Origin: Patiria miniata
Lineage: Eukaryota; Echinodermata; Asteroidea; Valvatida; Asterinidae
NCBI RefSeq assembly: GCF_015706575.1
Contig: NW_024037064.1
Coordinates: 8,285,606-8,349,605, forward strand
DNA: 64,000 nt
Direction: 5' to 3'
In this document: positions 21,501-32,753 of the stretch, piece after piece
Layout of the letters: each line of letters opens with the position of its first letter
Numbering within the stretch: position 1 is the stretch's first letter
Notes under the pieces: generated by a model
What the model saw: only the letters and a program-made list of their open reading frames with translations
What the model was told of the DNA's origin: nothing
The model's database searches: none
Translations under genes and position numbers: made by a program

Positions 21501-22703
21501 GGCCTATCTTGAGTTTCGTCAAATGAGGGCGCGCTCGGCCTTGGTGTTTGTCTCTGCTTGCTAGCCTGAGCTGAGGCTGTGCTTCAATCATGGACGATAT
21601 TTTACGTCAATGTGTTTAATAGGAAGGGGCGTAATCATACATGTCGCCATTACATTTTAAGTTAAATGGAATGGAGTTTGGCCGCCACCATGCATTTAAG
21701 TTTTAATCAGACTTGTGTTTTCTTAAAAAGAAGTGGTTTTCTGGCTAGGAAAATAGCAAGGAAGAACCGGTTTTGTGCAAGCAAAATTCAGGGAACAATG
21801 TGTTGATACTAATAACTTGTTGGAAAGTTCCAAAGTCATTTCAAGAAAGTTGCCGCCGTGAATTAGGGTTTAAAACAAGGGAGGAGGATGGGATTTGCTA
21901 TCAGCATCAGCAGGGCCGTTCCTCATTCCTTTCTTTTTATGGGATGTATGATAAAATTGGAGTACGAGGGGCTCTGCGAGCTGATGAATTTTTTTGAAAA
22001 CATTGTCACCAACCAGCTAGGGAAGATTTCCGTTTATTTAAGACTTAGAAGCACTGGTATGGATACCTGTGTAAGTATATGACTAAACTGCCTAGAGCGT
22101 ATTTGCTAAGGTTTTCTTCTTTTTTGGAAATTCAATACGCATATAGGGAGTAAATCAGTTCCACTGCTGGGTTGCGGTGATGGGTGGGTTACAACTTGTC
22201 AACACATACCTCGCCAGCGGGCCCATTAGATTGGTGATAACCGGAGAGCCGGAGTTTTAAAAAAAACTCATCCGGTGTTTAGGCGACGCAGGGACTGGTT
22301 TGTGTACATGTGGTTTTTGTTTCTAGTTCACTTAATGATTTGATTTATACCGGTGATAATATGCCGTCCCACCTGTTTTTCTTTTTTGTGTGTCGGGGGA
22401 AACAGTGCATATTTTCTATGCCCTTTTTACGCACTTCATCAGTCACCCTTTGTTTAATTCTTTTATACGTATTTACTTTATTGCTAATGATGTTAAAGAA
22501 TATTTTACGCGTTAGCATTTCTTGTAATGATCAGAATAAGTGGATTCCTTTTTTTTTTTTTTTCGAAATGCATGCCTAAATGACCATTATGTTAGTTTTG
22601 TTCTTCAAGAAGTTCCAATAGGATTTGTACGTTCTCCTCATCCAAGTTTTTTCTTGGTTGGATGGTGGAGATGGGTTAATCCTTGATCGGACCAGGCCAT
22701 CTT

Positions 22704-23555
22704 TTATGTTTTTTTTTGTCGTTTGTATGCCAGGATGGGTTGGGTCGCAAAGAGTGCACTGAGAAAATCATTATCGCTGATCAGATTCCAATGTTTCAGA
22801 AGGGCCTGCTTAAGAGCTGGGTGTTTAATTTGTGGGTGGTAGGGTAAAACAAAGACCAGCGGGATATTCTTTTCGGTGTTTGCACGATTTTTAGAGTTCA
22901 CGCGAGTTTCGCCTTTTTTGGGAAGAAGGGCTAAATCTTCTTGGTTGTATCCGCGTTTTTGTAGTTTGTCTTTGAAGAATTCAACCTTCTCCTCAAATTC
23001 TTTTAAGTGTGTGCATATACGGTCAAATCTTATTATTTCTCCCTTAATCAAACCGCCAAACACTGACTCAGGTTGGGCTCAATCTCGAGCAAAATACTGA
23101 AACGTATCAGTTTTTTTGGTTGCTACTCGAGTATCCAGTTTCCCTTCTTTTTGAACCGTTCGCCTTTGTAGATGACGAGGTCGAGGAAGGTGACTTGACT
23201 GTTTGAGGTAGAGGCAAGGATTTTTGATGTCGTGGTTGTCTTGGTTGAGAAACTCAAATGTTTTTTTGGATATTACTCCATCAATGTGAAGTTTGCGTAT
23301 GGTTTGAGCGACCTGTTGCGCGGTTTCCCCAGTCAGATCCCTATCAATCTCTTCATAATGTGGGCCTGATAATTGTCGTAGCCCCTCATGTATATAGTCT
23401 TGTCTGTTCAAAACACATACACCGCGGCCTTTATCGTATGGTTTAATGACTATGGCTCGTCTTTGCTTAAGGCCGATCAGAGCGATGCGTTCCGCTTTTG
23501 ATATGTTAGATTTTACATTTTTTATTTCCAACTTTGATAATTCCTCCACATGCAA
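22704..23555 (-). mobile_element. Penelope-like reverse transcriptase remnant
   Basis: The minus strand encodes RAIVIKPYDKGRGVCVLNRQ and GVISKKTFEFLNQDNHDIK, the N-terminal RT motifs of Penelope-like elements. It then passes to KEGKLDTRVATKKTDTFQY, GEIIRFDRICTHLKEFEEK and PLVFVLPYHPQIKHPALK, from the region after the polymerase core. The catalytic palm is missing, so this is an internally deleted derivative. It cannot move by itself. Confidence 0.75.
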
Positions 23556-24119
23556 GTGCTTCTAAGTCTTAAATAAACGGAAATCTTCCCTAGCTGGTTG
23601 CAAATACAATGTTTTCAAAAAAATTCATCAGCTCGCAGAGCCCCTCGTACTCCAATTTTATCATACATCCCATAAAAAGAAAGGAATGAGGAACGGCCCT
23701 GCTGATGCTGATAGCAAATCCCATCCTCCTCCCTTGTTTTAAACCCTAATTCACGGCGGCAACTTTCTTGGAATGACTTTGGAACTTTCCAACAAGTTAT
23801 TAGTATCAACAGATTGTTCCCTGAATTTTGCTTGCACAAAACCGGTTCTTCCTTGCTATTTTCCTAGCCAGAAAACCACTTCTTTTTAAGAAAACACAAG
23901 TCTGATTAAAACTTAAATGCATGGTGGCGGCCAAACTCCATTCCATTTAACTTAAAATGTAATGGCGACATGTATGATTACGCCCCTTCCTATTAAACAC
24001 ATTGACGTAAAATATCGTCCATGATTGAAGCACAGCCTCAGCTCAGGCTAGCAAGCAGAGACAAACACCAAGGCCGAGCGCGCCCTCATTTGACGAAACT
24101 CAAGATAGGCCCCTATAAA

Positions 24120-24355
24120 ATGCGACAATGCGACAATGCGACAATGCGACGGCACGACGCGACTATGCGACGGCACGACGCGACAATGCGACGGCACGAC
24201 GCGACAATGCGACGGCCCTATACAAACAGTACAAAACAATGCGACGGCACGACGCGACGGCACGACGCGACTATGCGACGGCACGACGCGACAATGCGAC
24301 GGCACGACGCGACGGCACGACGCGACTATGCGACGGCACGACGCGACAATGCGCC
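24120..24355. repeat. 21-bp minisatellite, right arm
   Basis: The same unit in inverse orientation, roughly 9-10 copies in two blocks with the same spacer containing GTTTGTATAGGGCCG in complement. Fewer units than in the left arm, as expected for replication slippage after the arms formed. Confidence 0.92.
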
Positions 24356-24440
24356 GTCGACGGCGCATGTTTGGGATTCTTGCTTGGATCTCCCAAACAT
24401 GCGCCGTGTAACTTGGCAGAGATGGAATTCCATAACTATC

Positions 24441-25013
24441 AGTTCTCAAACATTATTTGGACTTGGCCCGTATAGTACGTACTCCATTATTTGTTCTCGA
24501 ATTGTGTACGGACTGGACTTAGTGCGCGGTAGTCGACCCTAGGACCCGAGAATATAATTCGAGTACATTTCCTTTTAATCGATTCCAAAGCTCAACCAGG
24601 AACACAGCGTTAGCGCGGTGGTGAGGTTGCAGTCTGTAATACGACCTTATACCGTGCGCGCTGGGTACAAGGATTTTTGGGGGGCCGTCTCCCGAATCCC
24701 ACTAACATTCGAAGTCGTAGCACTGAGGATTCGTGGATCGGGAGCCAGCCATGCCCATGCTTCTTATGTTCGCTCACAGCTTCACGGTCACCAGTGATCT
24801 TGTGAAGCCTTTTCTGGATTTTCCTTTTTGTACTTGTTTTTGTTTTGTATTGTACTCGGACTCGGACGCGGATTTAGGTACTCGGACTCGGCTCTGCCTT
24901 GAATGTACTCGTACTCGGTGCTTTGGACTCGGACTGTCACAATGTACTTGAACTCGGCCAGGGCCTCGGGCCCTAAAGTACTGGGATTTGAAGACTCGGC
25001 TCCAACACTGTAT
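24441..25013. other. Conserved non-coding intron block
   Basis: From about 24470 it aligns with 59141-59690. It includes a run of ACTCGG-type repeats (24855-24960) found in both copies. No exon is recognised. Confidence 0.5.
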
Positions 25014-25567
25014 AGTGGTGTTCCCTAACGTGGCGCACTTCCACCTTTACCCCGACTTTTCACGTCAGTCTTGCCAAACTCCTAAGTTGACAAACTTCAA
25101 ATTCATTCAGCGAAATACTGGTATACATTTACCTTATTAATGTGAACAATTTCGGTTTCATGAAATTATTCAATCCAAAATTCCCAAACGGTGGTGTCCG
25201 GAAATTGGACACAAATCGGCAGCTGGTGTTCCCCAACGTGGCGTACTTGAATAAATCTCGGAAAATTCCAAATTCACATTGAAGAATTTCTGTAAAGTTG
25301 ATAAATTCTGATTATTATTATTATTATTATTTTTTTTTTTTTTTTTTTTTTTTGGGGGGGGGGGCATTTTTAAGGGGTTCACTGTGCACTTCCAAATAAA
25401 ATGTTCTTCTAACTTTGTAACGGGTAGATAAACTCGTTATCTATGAACGGGAATGTTTAGAACTTGATGAAATTCCATTGTCTGTGAAATTTCAGTTACA
25501 AATGTTGCTCCAGCTAGGCGCTACAGGCGAAAAATCTAAGTGCGCCACGTTAGGGTACATCAACAAT
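25014..25567. mobile_element. MITE with TIR around CCCTAACGTGGCGCACTT
   Basis: Termini CCCTAACGTGGCGCACTT (near 25023) and its complement (near 25539) face each other. Copy B lacks the insert between the equivalents of 25013 and 25568. A partial internal copy (CCCCAACGTGGCGTACTT near 25230) suggests a nested or composite structure. A (TTA)n-T(24)-G(11) tract lies at 25310-25364. Exact ends are uncertain by a few bases. Confidence 0.7.
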
Positions 25568-25684
25568 ACGGTGATAAAACTGTAGTAAACGAATTGGTCT
25601 GTATCAAATATCTTGAAATAAATTCAAACAATATCCTAATTGTTGCCTATAATATTAACTATTAAAGGGCGCAGTCACAATTTT

Positions 25685-25824
25685 AAGCCCGGTTCATACT
25701 TCCCACGAAAGTAAGTGCGAAGCGAAATTCATGTTGTCAATAATGGTGGACGCGCTTCGAATGTATTGTTGACGTCACGAATTTCGCTTCGCATTCGCTT
25801 TCGTGTGAAGTATGAACCGGGCTT
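25685..25824. mobile_element. 140-bp palindromic MITE with empty site in copy B
   Basis: Arms AGCCCGGTTCATACTTC (25686 onward) and its complement (to 25823) enclose GAAGCGAAATTC-type inner arms. TTA occurs on both sides. Copy B reads straight through at about 59795, showing the unoccupied target. Confidence 0.85.
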
Positions 25825-26303
25825 TACACAATCCTTTACTGCACACAAATTTGTGATTCATTTGGTTTTGCATTAACAATAATATTTCATCAGGAATTGC
25901 ACAGTAAAAGTTCTTATATCAGGCATCATTTTCTTTCAAAAGAGAAGCAGGAAGCGCTTATCATTTTATTTTGTCCTTAGCGCCAACCAGACCTAACTTA
26001 CGTGACAATTAAGTTTGAAAACAGGCGCGCAGCCAGGGTTTTGTTTCCCTCTTGGATAACTTGAATTTTTGTCCCGTGAATCCACTTCTACTACCCGTAT
26101 ATCAGTGTCCCGATTGCGCTTTTAAAATCCTCGGCCCGTTGCACTGCAAGCGCATCCCCGGTTACTCATACACATTGATAGTCAAAAAATTGTCTTTATA
26201 ATAGGTGTTAATAAAAAATACAAGGGTGTTGTAAAAAAAAAATATAAACTCACATTTTTTACACTGCGCACTTCATCGACTGATCGAAAAGACATTAAAA
26301 TAC

Positions 26304-26351
26304 CTTTGGTATGGTTTGTGTCCATCCGATAGTCCGTCTGGGTAAAGGAAT
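26304..26351 (-). CDS. 48-nt phase-1 linker exon (copy A)
   Basis: Phase 1 in and out, with a CTTCCTGAG acceptor and a GTATTT donor, encoding SFTQTDYRMDTNHTK. Copy B (60933-60983) encodes YCTQSDYQMDFTNQTK and is exactly one codon longer, an in-frame difference that argues for coding. Fits between the exon at 27633 and the phase-1 exons downstream. Confidence 0.55.
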
Positions 26352-26519
26352 CTCAGGAAGTTGTAAATCATATACATCTGGTTTAAAAAAAAAAATAGAA
26401 AAATATGAGTTCTATTTAGTCGATGTTGTGAATTTGAACATCTCTCTCTCGCTCTCTTTCTATCTCTGGCTGTCCCTCGAATCGACAATGATAAGTGACA
26501 TTAAACGAATGAGAGAAGG

Positions 26520-27540
26520 TAAGACCAAGTCTGTTGACAAGCCCCTGTTACAGAACTGACAGAAGAAAGATGGAGGTTGAGGATTATGACGCCTGACACG
26601 TCGCATCTATGTCAGTTCTTGTCAGTTATCTGAGCTCCTCTCCCAATGGAGGCCCTCCACTCTGAACGATTAAGCGGTGTTGCTTCCCATTTGTCCAATA
26701 TCTTAGTTGCTTTAAGATGATGCTTAAGTTTCGGGCCGCCAACTCGCCGCTTTCCTTCAAAGATTTCGCCGTAGAGTAAAGTCCGAGAAAGGCTTGACTG
26801 GTCCATCCGTACTAAATGCCCAGCCCATATCAACTGGGCACTAAGGAGCATAGACTCAACACTTGAATATATTGGAGGGACCCGTATGACAAATTTGTTG
26901 AGGTCCTTTAACACGTCGCATCTATGTCAGTTCTTGTCAGATGTCGTAGCTGCACGCTAGTTAATTTCCTGATGTCTATCTTAAATGTACATTTCATCAG
27001 CTGATGAGTACAGCAATGTAGTTGGGTCAAGGGCACGATACCGTGCACTTTGTGGTGTAATTACAATGTTCAGAAACGTGTTTGGTCCAAGCAAGTTTAC
27101 CTTGCTAGGACCAATTCAAACACGTTTTCGCCTTTGCTAAAGCTTGGATGAAATAATCTCGACATCAAGAGTGTCGTGGAATGTAACTGTACTCCCAAGA
27201 TATGTGAACTTAGGGACTGACTGCAGCTCAGTAGTATCTATATATATATATATTGAGGGGTGGGTGTAGGGCTTACCAGGTGCTGGCTGGTAGAGTACTT
27301 CAGTCGTTTCTATGTTAATATCGAGGCCGAGCTTCTGAGAAGCTTCAGCTGTTCAGCAAAGAGTTTGGTGACTTCCTGGATGTTCACAGAGGTGTCAGCC
27401 ACACGGGCAGAGCAATTCTCTAACACAGACCTCTCTCACATTTGACAGTAAGGTCAGATTAAATAACTTCTCATCGTGCCGGGTATTAATGATGACACCA
27501 TAACTTAGTTGGTCTATCAGACTCCTTAGAACTGCTGTCA
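26520..27540 (-). mobile_element. LINE family 1 fragment shared by both copies
   Basis: Reads QLIWAGHLVRMDQSSLSRTL, YGEIFEGKRRVGGPKLKHHL and EATPLNRSEWRASIGRGA. This is the end of the same LINE family as 11011-14745. The copy at 61145-62100 occupies the same place, so this insertion predates the segmental duplication. It is broken by many frame changes. Confidence 0.8.
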
Positions 27541-27632
27541 GGAACAGATATATACTGCATTGGTGTTTACAATTTGATTACTTTTAAGGGAAAAGAATGA
27601 CATTAATTTGGGTCGCTTTCTTTTAGACTCAC

Positions 27633-27746
27633 AGTGTATGTTATACGGATCTTCATCTTGTGCTGATGGCTCCGCATCGGGTCTTCTGATGGGGAGTTTA
27701 GTCTCTCTGTAGCCCAATCTATCCTTTTCTTGTGTTTTTAATTCTT
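27633..27746 (-). CDS. 114-nt linker exon after propeller (copy A)
   Basis: Phase 1 in and out, with a GAAACAG acceptor and a GTGAGT donor. Encodes EELKTQEKDRLGYRETKLP then IRRPDAEPSAQDEDPYNIHC. Copy B has two relatives: 62181-62294 (same length, close) and 51868-51978 (three codons fewer, diverged but sharing KDRSG and PIRRA). It always follows an NHL-like exon, so it is the propeller's C-terminal linker. Charged and probably unstructured. Confidence 0.7.
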
Positions 27747-28122
27747 CTGTTTCATAGCACAAAATATAGTAAAATAAAGAACAAAATATATTACCGATTA
27801 AAAACATTACGAATATATGCAGGAAAACATTCAAATTTCCAAAAAAAAAGGTCCCCGATCTGACCTAAAAAAATAATGTCCCCGATCAACTCCGACCGAC
27901 AGATCGACTAACATGGCAAACATAATTATGAGGCAAATCTATCCGAAATGAATCGGAGGTTTAGTACGAAAGTATGTTTCTCTTTGTGAATCGCGACCTA
28001 CGTTTCATACACCTTCTTCAATTATTAAAAGCTGAGAAATTGTCTTAATATTTAATGAAACATAATTCAACTGGACGGGTTAAACTTTCATATTTCCGTC
28101 CAGATGTTTCAATCTGATTTAC

Positions 28123-28722
28123 CTTTGTATATCGTAACAGTAGTGTACGCTGCAACTGCAAGATATCGCTGACCAGTGATGGTCAACCCATTGGGGAGAT
28201 CTAGGTGCCTTTCAATGCATTCAACGAACTTCCCACGGTTATCAAATCGGTGTATGCGCCCTGTATTGCGTCTGCCCGCAGATAGACCCACGAAGATATC
28301 CTTTTTGTTGCAGCATAAACCAAATACTTCAGCTGTTCCATCGTCTAGCGTTGGTTGGAAAGTGATTGAATCAGCACTGCTTTCGTCGACTACGAGTACA
28401 GTGTGGCGATCACTGACGAAGATTTTGTCGTCGTCATCAACGGCCAGATATTCAGGTTTAATCTTGACTGGCATGGTGCACAGGATCTTACCATCGTTGG
28501 GCCTGTGCTCAGTCAACACATACCTTGCCACATCACCCACTACGATGGTACCATCCTTCTTTACTGTAATACTCCATGGACAAGCAATCACTAGCCCAGC
28601 AGCCTCCTCACGTTTATCATCATGTTGTTTCGTCAAAAACTGGAAGTCAACCCTGCCTTTCATTGTGTACATTTTGACATAGGGGTTATTTTCTTGTATC
28701 ACCACCAATCGATCTTGTGTAG
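28123..28722 (-). CDS. NHL-like beta-propeller exon (copy A)
   Basis: Exon of 600 nt, phase 1 in and out; acceptor GTCATTTCAG and donor GTAAAT. It encodes several propeller blades with the repeating hydrophobic-D/N-G pattern: VVIQENNPYVKMYTMKG, SITVKKDGTIVVGD, LAVDDDDKIFVSDRHTV, GRIHRFDNRGKFVECI and LTITGQRYLAVA. This spacing fits six-bladed NHL/SMP-30-like propellers, which bind proteins or RNA. No signal peptide or membrane segment is seen. Relatives: 62665-63264 (partner, same length) and 52543-53136. It joins in frame to 29068 upstream and 27746 downstream. Confidence 0.8.
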
Positions 28723-29067
28723 CTGAAATGACATTGGCATTTTATCCAATATAATTAACACTATGGAATATTTAATAATATCAGTGAAGGAGTACGAAAA
28801 CGATGGAAAAAAGTTTTAAGTAGCGCTATTAGTGTAAAAAACGTTGTCTCGTTGCGAAATTGGTATTCCAATTTGTGCGTAAGCCATTAACAAAATATGT
28901 CGAGAAGAATCGACTTTAAGACAAACAAGCATGGCGGTGATATTCAACAGAAAACAAAGAACTGCCGGTTGAATAAAAATGTTGAAGGTCTGCGACCGCT
29001 AACTTTACAACGGCCTTTGTCGATGGCATTGTGTGGACAATGGTCAATAAAGTGAGACTGCACAAAC

Positions 29068-29352
29068 CTGTGTATGAAACAAAAGCAAAGTGGAGTATTT
29101 CTTTTTGGATTCGGATGATTCTTTTGCGATCACCTCTGATGTCGTATATTATCACTGAGTTGTCACTTGCTCGCACTGCTATGTCATTAGAAGGAGTTGC
29201 AACAATATAAGATGTCGGAGATTTCCAAAATGACAGTGGAAATGGTGGGCGATGCGGAATTTCCCAAGATTGGAAGAGACTCCAATTACTGAGGTGAGGA
29301 TCGGGTGGGGCCGGTGAGGAATGCCCTGGCAACAACTTTGACAAACTCGTGC
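29068..29352 (-). CDS. N-terminal propeller exon (copy A)
   Basis: Exon of 285 nt, phase 1 in and out, with TTTTCCAG acceptor and GTTTGT donor. Starts TSLSKLLPGHSSPAPPDPH, a Pro/Ser-rich lead, then a blade with SYIVATPSNDIAVRASDNSV and IIYDIRGDRKRIIRIQKEI. The paralogue 53510-53707 carries CVAATPFNEIVVAGKHGKIK at the same place. Since it enters in phase 1, at least one further upstream exon holds the start codon. The Met at 29344 is not needed as a start. Confidence 0.7.
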
Positions 29353-29506
29353 CTGGAAAATAAGCACCATTATTGAGGCTGTTCAGTGACAGAAATGTGC
29401 ACTCTGTGACAAAGCATAACAGTTCTTCTTGTCAGACGTGAGAACATTCCATATTTAATTCTGGTGACCTTTCCGAGATTAATGACCTTTATTGTTCTTG
29501 ACCACC

Positions 29507-29632
29507 CACTCTAAAAAAGAGTTAAGGTTTAAAGAGTACGGTAAATCTTATAAATGCATATAATGCTGGGTTGGTGTGGTCACTGACCGAACTCATGTAA
29601 GTGTTGAATTCAGTACTTGAGTTTTTAGAGTG
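29507..29632. mobile_element. 126-bp MITE with CACTCTAAAAA termini
   Basis: Starts CACTCTAAAAAAGAGTTAA and ends TTTTTAGAGTG. The same 11-bp terminus bounds the element at 58647-58929, so both belong to one family. No coding capacity. Confidence 0.7.
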
Positions 29633-29639
29633 TAGCTAT

Positions 29640-29900
29640 AAATAAGGGTATACAAAGGCCATTTGCCTTTTCAAGGTCACCAGAGGTCAAATATGAAATT
29701 TCCCCACATCTCATTTATATTTTCTTTGAGCAAAACCCATGACGTAGACTTGGGTCGTAGAAAAGTGGTGTTTTGAAGAAGAATAGAGTACATATAAACA
29801 CAGTACATGAAGGTTAATAACCTTTCAAAGGTCACCAGAGAGGTCAAGTATGAAATTTCCCCAAATCCTGGAAATAATTCATGGCATGGAGAACCAACGT
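29640..29900 (+). repeat. AAGGTCACCAGAGGTCA repeat, two units
   Basis: Two units of roughly 150 bp share AAGGTCACCAGAGGTCAA, ATATGAAATTTCCCC, CATGGCAT and GTAGAAAAGTGGTGTTTTGA. The same repeat occurs at 54390-54930 (inverse) and 56090-56640 (direct). Confidence 0.75.
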
Positions 29901-31130
29901 GCGAAGTCTTATACCTTGAGTACAAGGATGCATTTAGTACAGTACAAAATTCTTGGAAATATTGGGGCTATATTCTACTGCTCTACATTCAACAATTAAT
30001 TGTTGTTACTGTACGTAACATACAGTATTTATTTAACCGTCGATATAAAAGCGGTGTAAAAAAAGGATATAAACTAACAACATTTGATTTATCTATATCT
30101 GAAATTCTTGCCATAATGCATGGGTAGGAAGATTTGTCGTTTGATGGTTTACCAAAAATCAAAAGTTTGCTGCTATGAAACAGCAGTTTGATTTTGGAGG
30201 ACAAAACTTGAATCATGAAGATTTATAAACATATGTCTCAAAAAGTGCGATGATTTGCAGCGGCAATACGTGTAGAACTATCGCACACACTATGTCGATA
30301 TCCTGGAATAGCCACAAAATTTTCAAAATTATTTTGGTCATTATTTTTCCTTACAAAAGTAGCTGAGAGGCTGCCATTTTGTCATTATGGTGTTACTGGT
30401 CATCATGAAACTAGTCATCATGTGACTTGTCAGCATGTGACTGATCATGGTTTGAACTATTGTCAGCGAAATTTGGCCCACAAAATATTTAAAGGGAATC
30501 ATGCATTTAAACGTGTATCTTACTATGCTTGCAAATCAAATGCATTAAAAATCGTATTTCGAAACATCCAACGTGCATTTTTACTATCAAAATGCTTTGC
30601 CAAAAAAAAGGGTGTATTTTGAAAAACCAAACGTGCATCTTGACGATTCGAATGCAATTTCATAGGTGGAGTATCTCATGAATCGAATGCTATTTTGAAA
30701 TCCGCTGGTTTGGACGTAAGCACATGCTTTAGAAATCTGAAATAGCATTCGATCGTCCATTAAAAACGAAATCACAACACCAATTATTGTATTTTACATG
30801 TAAAAACAAGGTGTCCAAAGAAAAGAGTAGACCTACCTAAAATTAATATTTTAAGGCAAAATACCAGTACTTTGAAAAAGACGCATGTAACGGTATTTCA
30901 CCTCATCAGCACTTACTCAAACAAAAGTGCTCGTCATTTTAAAGCTTTTTCCCCCCATATTCTCCTGTTGTTCATAATATGGCCCATACAATCCCTCTGA
31001 CTATATACTTTTCAGAAGTGGTCAGAATCACTTGGAGTCTGGTTTTGGTAAACACGCTAGTCTACCATACACATACATACATCATTTACGGTGTGATGTT
31101 TACTGGGGAATGCAGCGACTGTAGCCTATA

Positions 31131-31530
31131 TAGGGTGAGTAAAACAAAAAAGAAACCCAAATGTCGAGACTATTGTTTTAGTGAAGTTCTGCATGTAGCG
31201 ATTTCAAAATATAGGAAATGAAAGCCCAACTAAAAAAAATGTGCGTTCGTTCAGCAAAGCGAAAACAATTTACACACAGCCCTATGTGATTTGTTTTCAA
31301 ATTGCTGAATGAACACTTACCTTTTTGTGATCCCTGGAAAAACTTTGAAACGATGGTTGTGTTTAAAAGTCCGTTACTTGAACAGTACATAAGTGATTTG
31401 AATGATTCGTATAGTAAAAGAAAGTTTATGAATTGGGCTTTTAAGTCCTTGATTTTAAACGTGCTACATGCAGAACTTTACTAAAACAGTGGTCCTGAAA
31501 TTTGGGTTTCGGTTTTTTTCACTCACCCTG
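31131..31530. mobile_element. Fold-back MITE, AGGGTGAGT family, unit 1
   Basis: 400 bp, TA at both sides (31129-31130, 31531-31532). Long arms contain GAAACCCAAATGTCG and TCTGCATGTAGC with their complements. Its homologue at 32754-33081 sits at the matching place in unit 2, so it predates the local duplication. Confidence 0.85.
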
Positions 31531-31725
31531 TACCAGTATATATCCATGCAGTCGCGTTTTGTAAAGTGGTGCGGAGATAGAAAACTGACAATTACATGCA
31601 CGAAGCTCTTAATGCTGAAGTTGCTTGACTAAAAGGATCATTCATTGGTAAGCCCTTTCCTGCTTTGGTAACTGTAACAAATCTTTAAAAAACTTTTAAA
31701 AGTGCTGTATTTTGAAAATGTTCAC

Positions 31726-31794
31726 CTGGTTTGGATGACTGACGACTGAAGCTACGCATTAGCTCCACTGGCGTTTTGAGTTCTTCGTCCATTT
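31726..31794 (-). CDS. 69-nt phase-1 linker exon
   Basis: Phase 1 in and out between TGTGAAACAG and GTGAAC, encoding MDEELKTPVELMRSFSRQSS then KP. Related to 33300-33377 and, more loosely, to 20552 and 57550. Could splice in frame to 29352. Support is splice sites, phase and paralogy only. Confidence 0.45.
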
Positions 31795-32026
31795 CTGTTT
31801 CACAATTGCAAACGGAATATCTCATTAATCTAATGTTTTTTTGACATGCGCTGGTTTCGATCTAAGGCTTAGCACATGCATTTTCACATCTTAATTTGAA
31901 TTTGATCCATCCTTAAAAACAAAAACTCACATCACACTTGCATTAGAAATTTAAAAACAACGTGTCAAAAGAGTACCTAATATCATAGTTTTAGGCAAAA
32001 TACCAGTATTTTGACAAACACACATA

Positions 32027-32699
32027 CAGGGTGCATGTCATGAAAATAATGGTGCATGATAAACCCCGCCTTTGTGGCCAATTTACTCCCGGAATTTACT
32101 GCAAATGTTTACACGATCTTCAAGGTTACAGATTTAGCTCGAGAATACCGTTTGTTTAATTAAAATTGCTTTTGAAAATCCAGAGATATGTTTGAATGAC
32201 CGCAAAGTCAAAAAACAAAACATTCTGTACCACTTTTAGGAAGCGAGTGCTTCAAAGATCAGACAATGAGTATGGCTCTTTTGATAAGATTATCCTATGG
32301 GTGTAAGACAAACATTCCATTCACACGACAATATAGGGTTTTGTTGTTGTGTTGAAACAATTTAATAGTACAGACAGGTGTACTACTTTAAAACTTCAAT
32401 GAAATAGTTCAATGAAATATAAATATACATTGCACACTAACAGTAAAGTGATTTGGGTTTTTTTTTACTAGGACTATACTGATTGTAACTGCTTCGCAGA
32501 AAGTGGCACAAAATGGGTTTCTTGGCTTTGCCGTTATTCAAACATATCTTTGGATTTACAAAAGTAATCTCAATGAAACAAACGGTATTTTCAATTTAAA
32601 TCTTTTACCTTGAAGATGGTTTAAACATCCGCAGCAAATTTTGTTGTAAATTAGCTAAAATGGAGGCGTTTACATGCACCATTTTTTCAGGGCGCCCTG
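32027..32699. mobile_element. Fold-back MITE, CAGGGTGCATG family
   Basis: 673 bp between TA at 32025-32026 and TA at 32700-32701. Long inverted arms include AATACCGTTTGTTTAA and ATATGTTTGAAT with complements near the other end. Unit 1 of the local duplication lacks it, so it is younger than that duplication. Confidence 0.85.
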
Positions 32700-32753
32700 T
32701 ATGTATAACTGTATTCAACCTCATTGGTACATTGTGCCTCGTTGGTACATGTA

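Larger units (their letters stand above)
20996..24434. mobile_element. 3.4-kb palindromic element with Penelope-like core
   Basis: Two inverted arms, 20996-22055 and 23555-24434, are almost identical over unique parts and differ mainly in minisatellite copy number. Between them lies a Penelope-like remnant. Each outer end holds a small hairpin (GGCGCATGTTTGGGA and its complement). ACTATC flanks the element at 20990-20995 and 24435-24440, a likely target duplication. Penelope-like elements are known for inverted or direct pseudo-LTRs, so the arms are best read as oversized pseudo-LTRs. Copy B has no such element, so it is specific to copy A. Confidence 0.8.
1..29352. repeat. Copy A of a ~40.8-kb tandem segmental duplication
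   Basis: Position 1 onward aligns with about 40800 onward in the same orientation. Matching landmarks are the Death exons (5585 and 45668), ZU5 exons (9493 and 50098), 170-nt exons (10636 and 51232), linker exons (20552 and 57550; 27633 and 62181) and NHL exons (28123 and 62665). The window opens almost exactly on the homology. Divergence is uneven: about 500-2140 is nearly identical to its partner, while introns differ by many indels and element insertions. Copy A alone has the element stack at 11.0-17.8 kb, the palindrome at 21.0-24.4 kb and fold-backs at 4.26 and 25.7 kb. Confidence 0.92.
30600..31800. repeat. Local tandem duplication, unit 1
   Basis: Matches 31800-33380 in order: a stretch with GGAGTATCTCATGAATC, the motif GGCAAAATACCAGTA, a fold-back at the same place, GCGTTTTGTAAAGTGGTGC and a linker exon at the end. 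Unit 2 is longer because it gained another fold-back (32027-32699). Confidence 0.75.

Noticed and set aside
21076-24355. Regular repeats considered as a CRISPR array
   Set aside because: Units are contiguous with no unique spacers, and the context is an animal genome.
28176-28682. Plus-strand 168-residue frame opposite the NHL exon, also at 52647 and 62757
   Set aside because: Mirror of a real exon; the minus-strand frame has the domain pattern, splice sites and phase.
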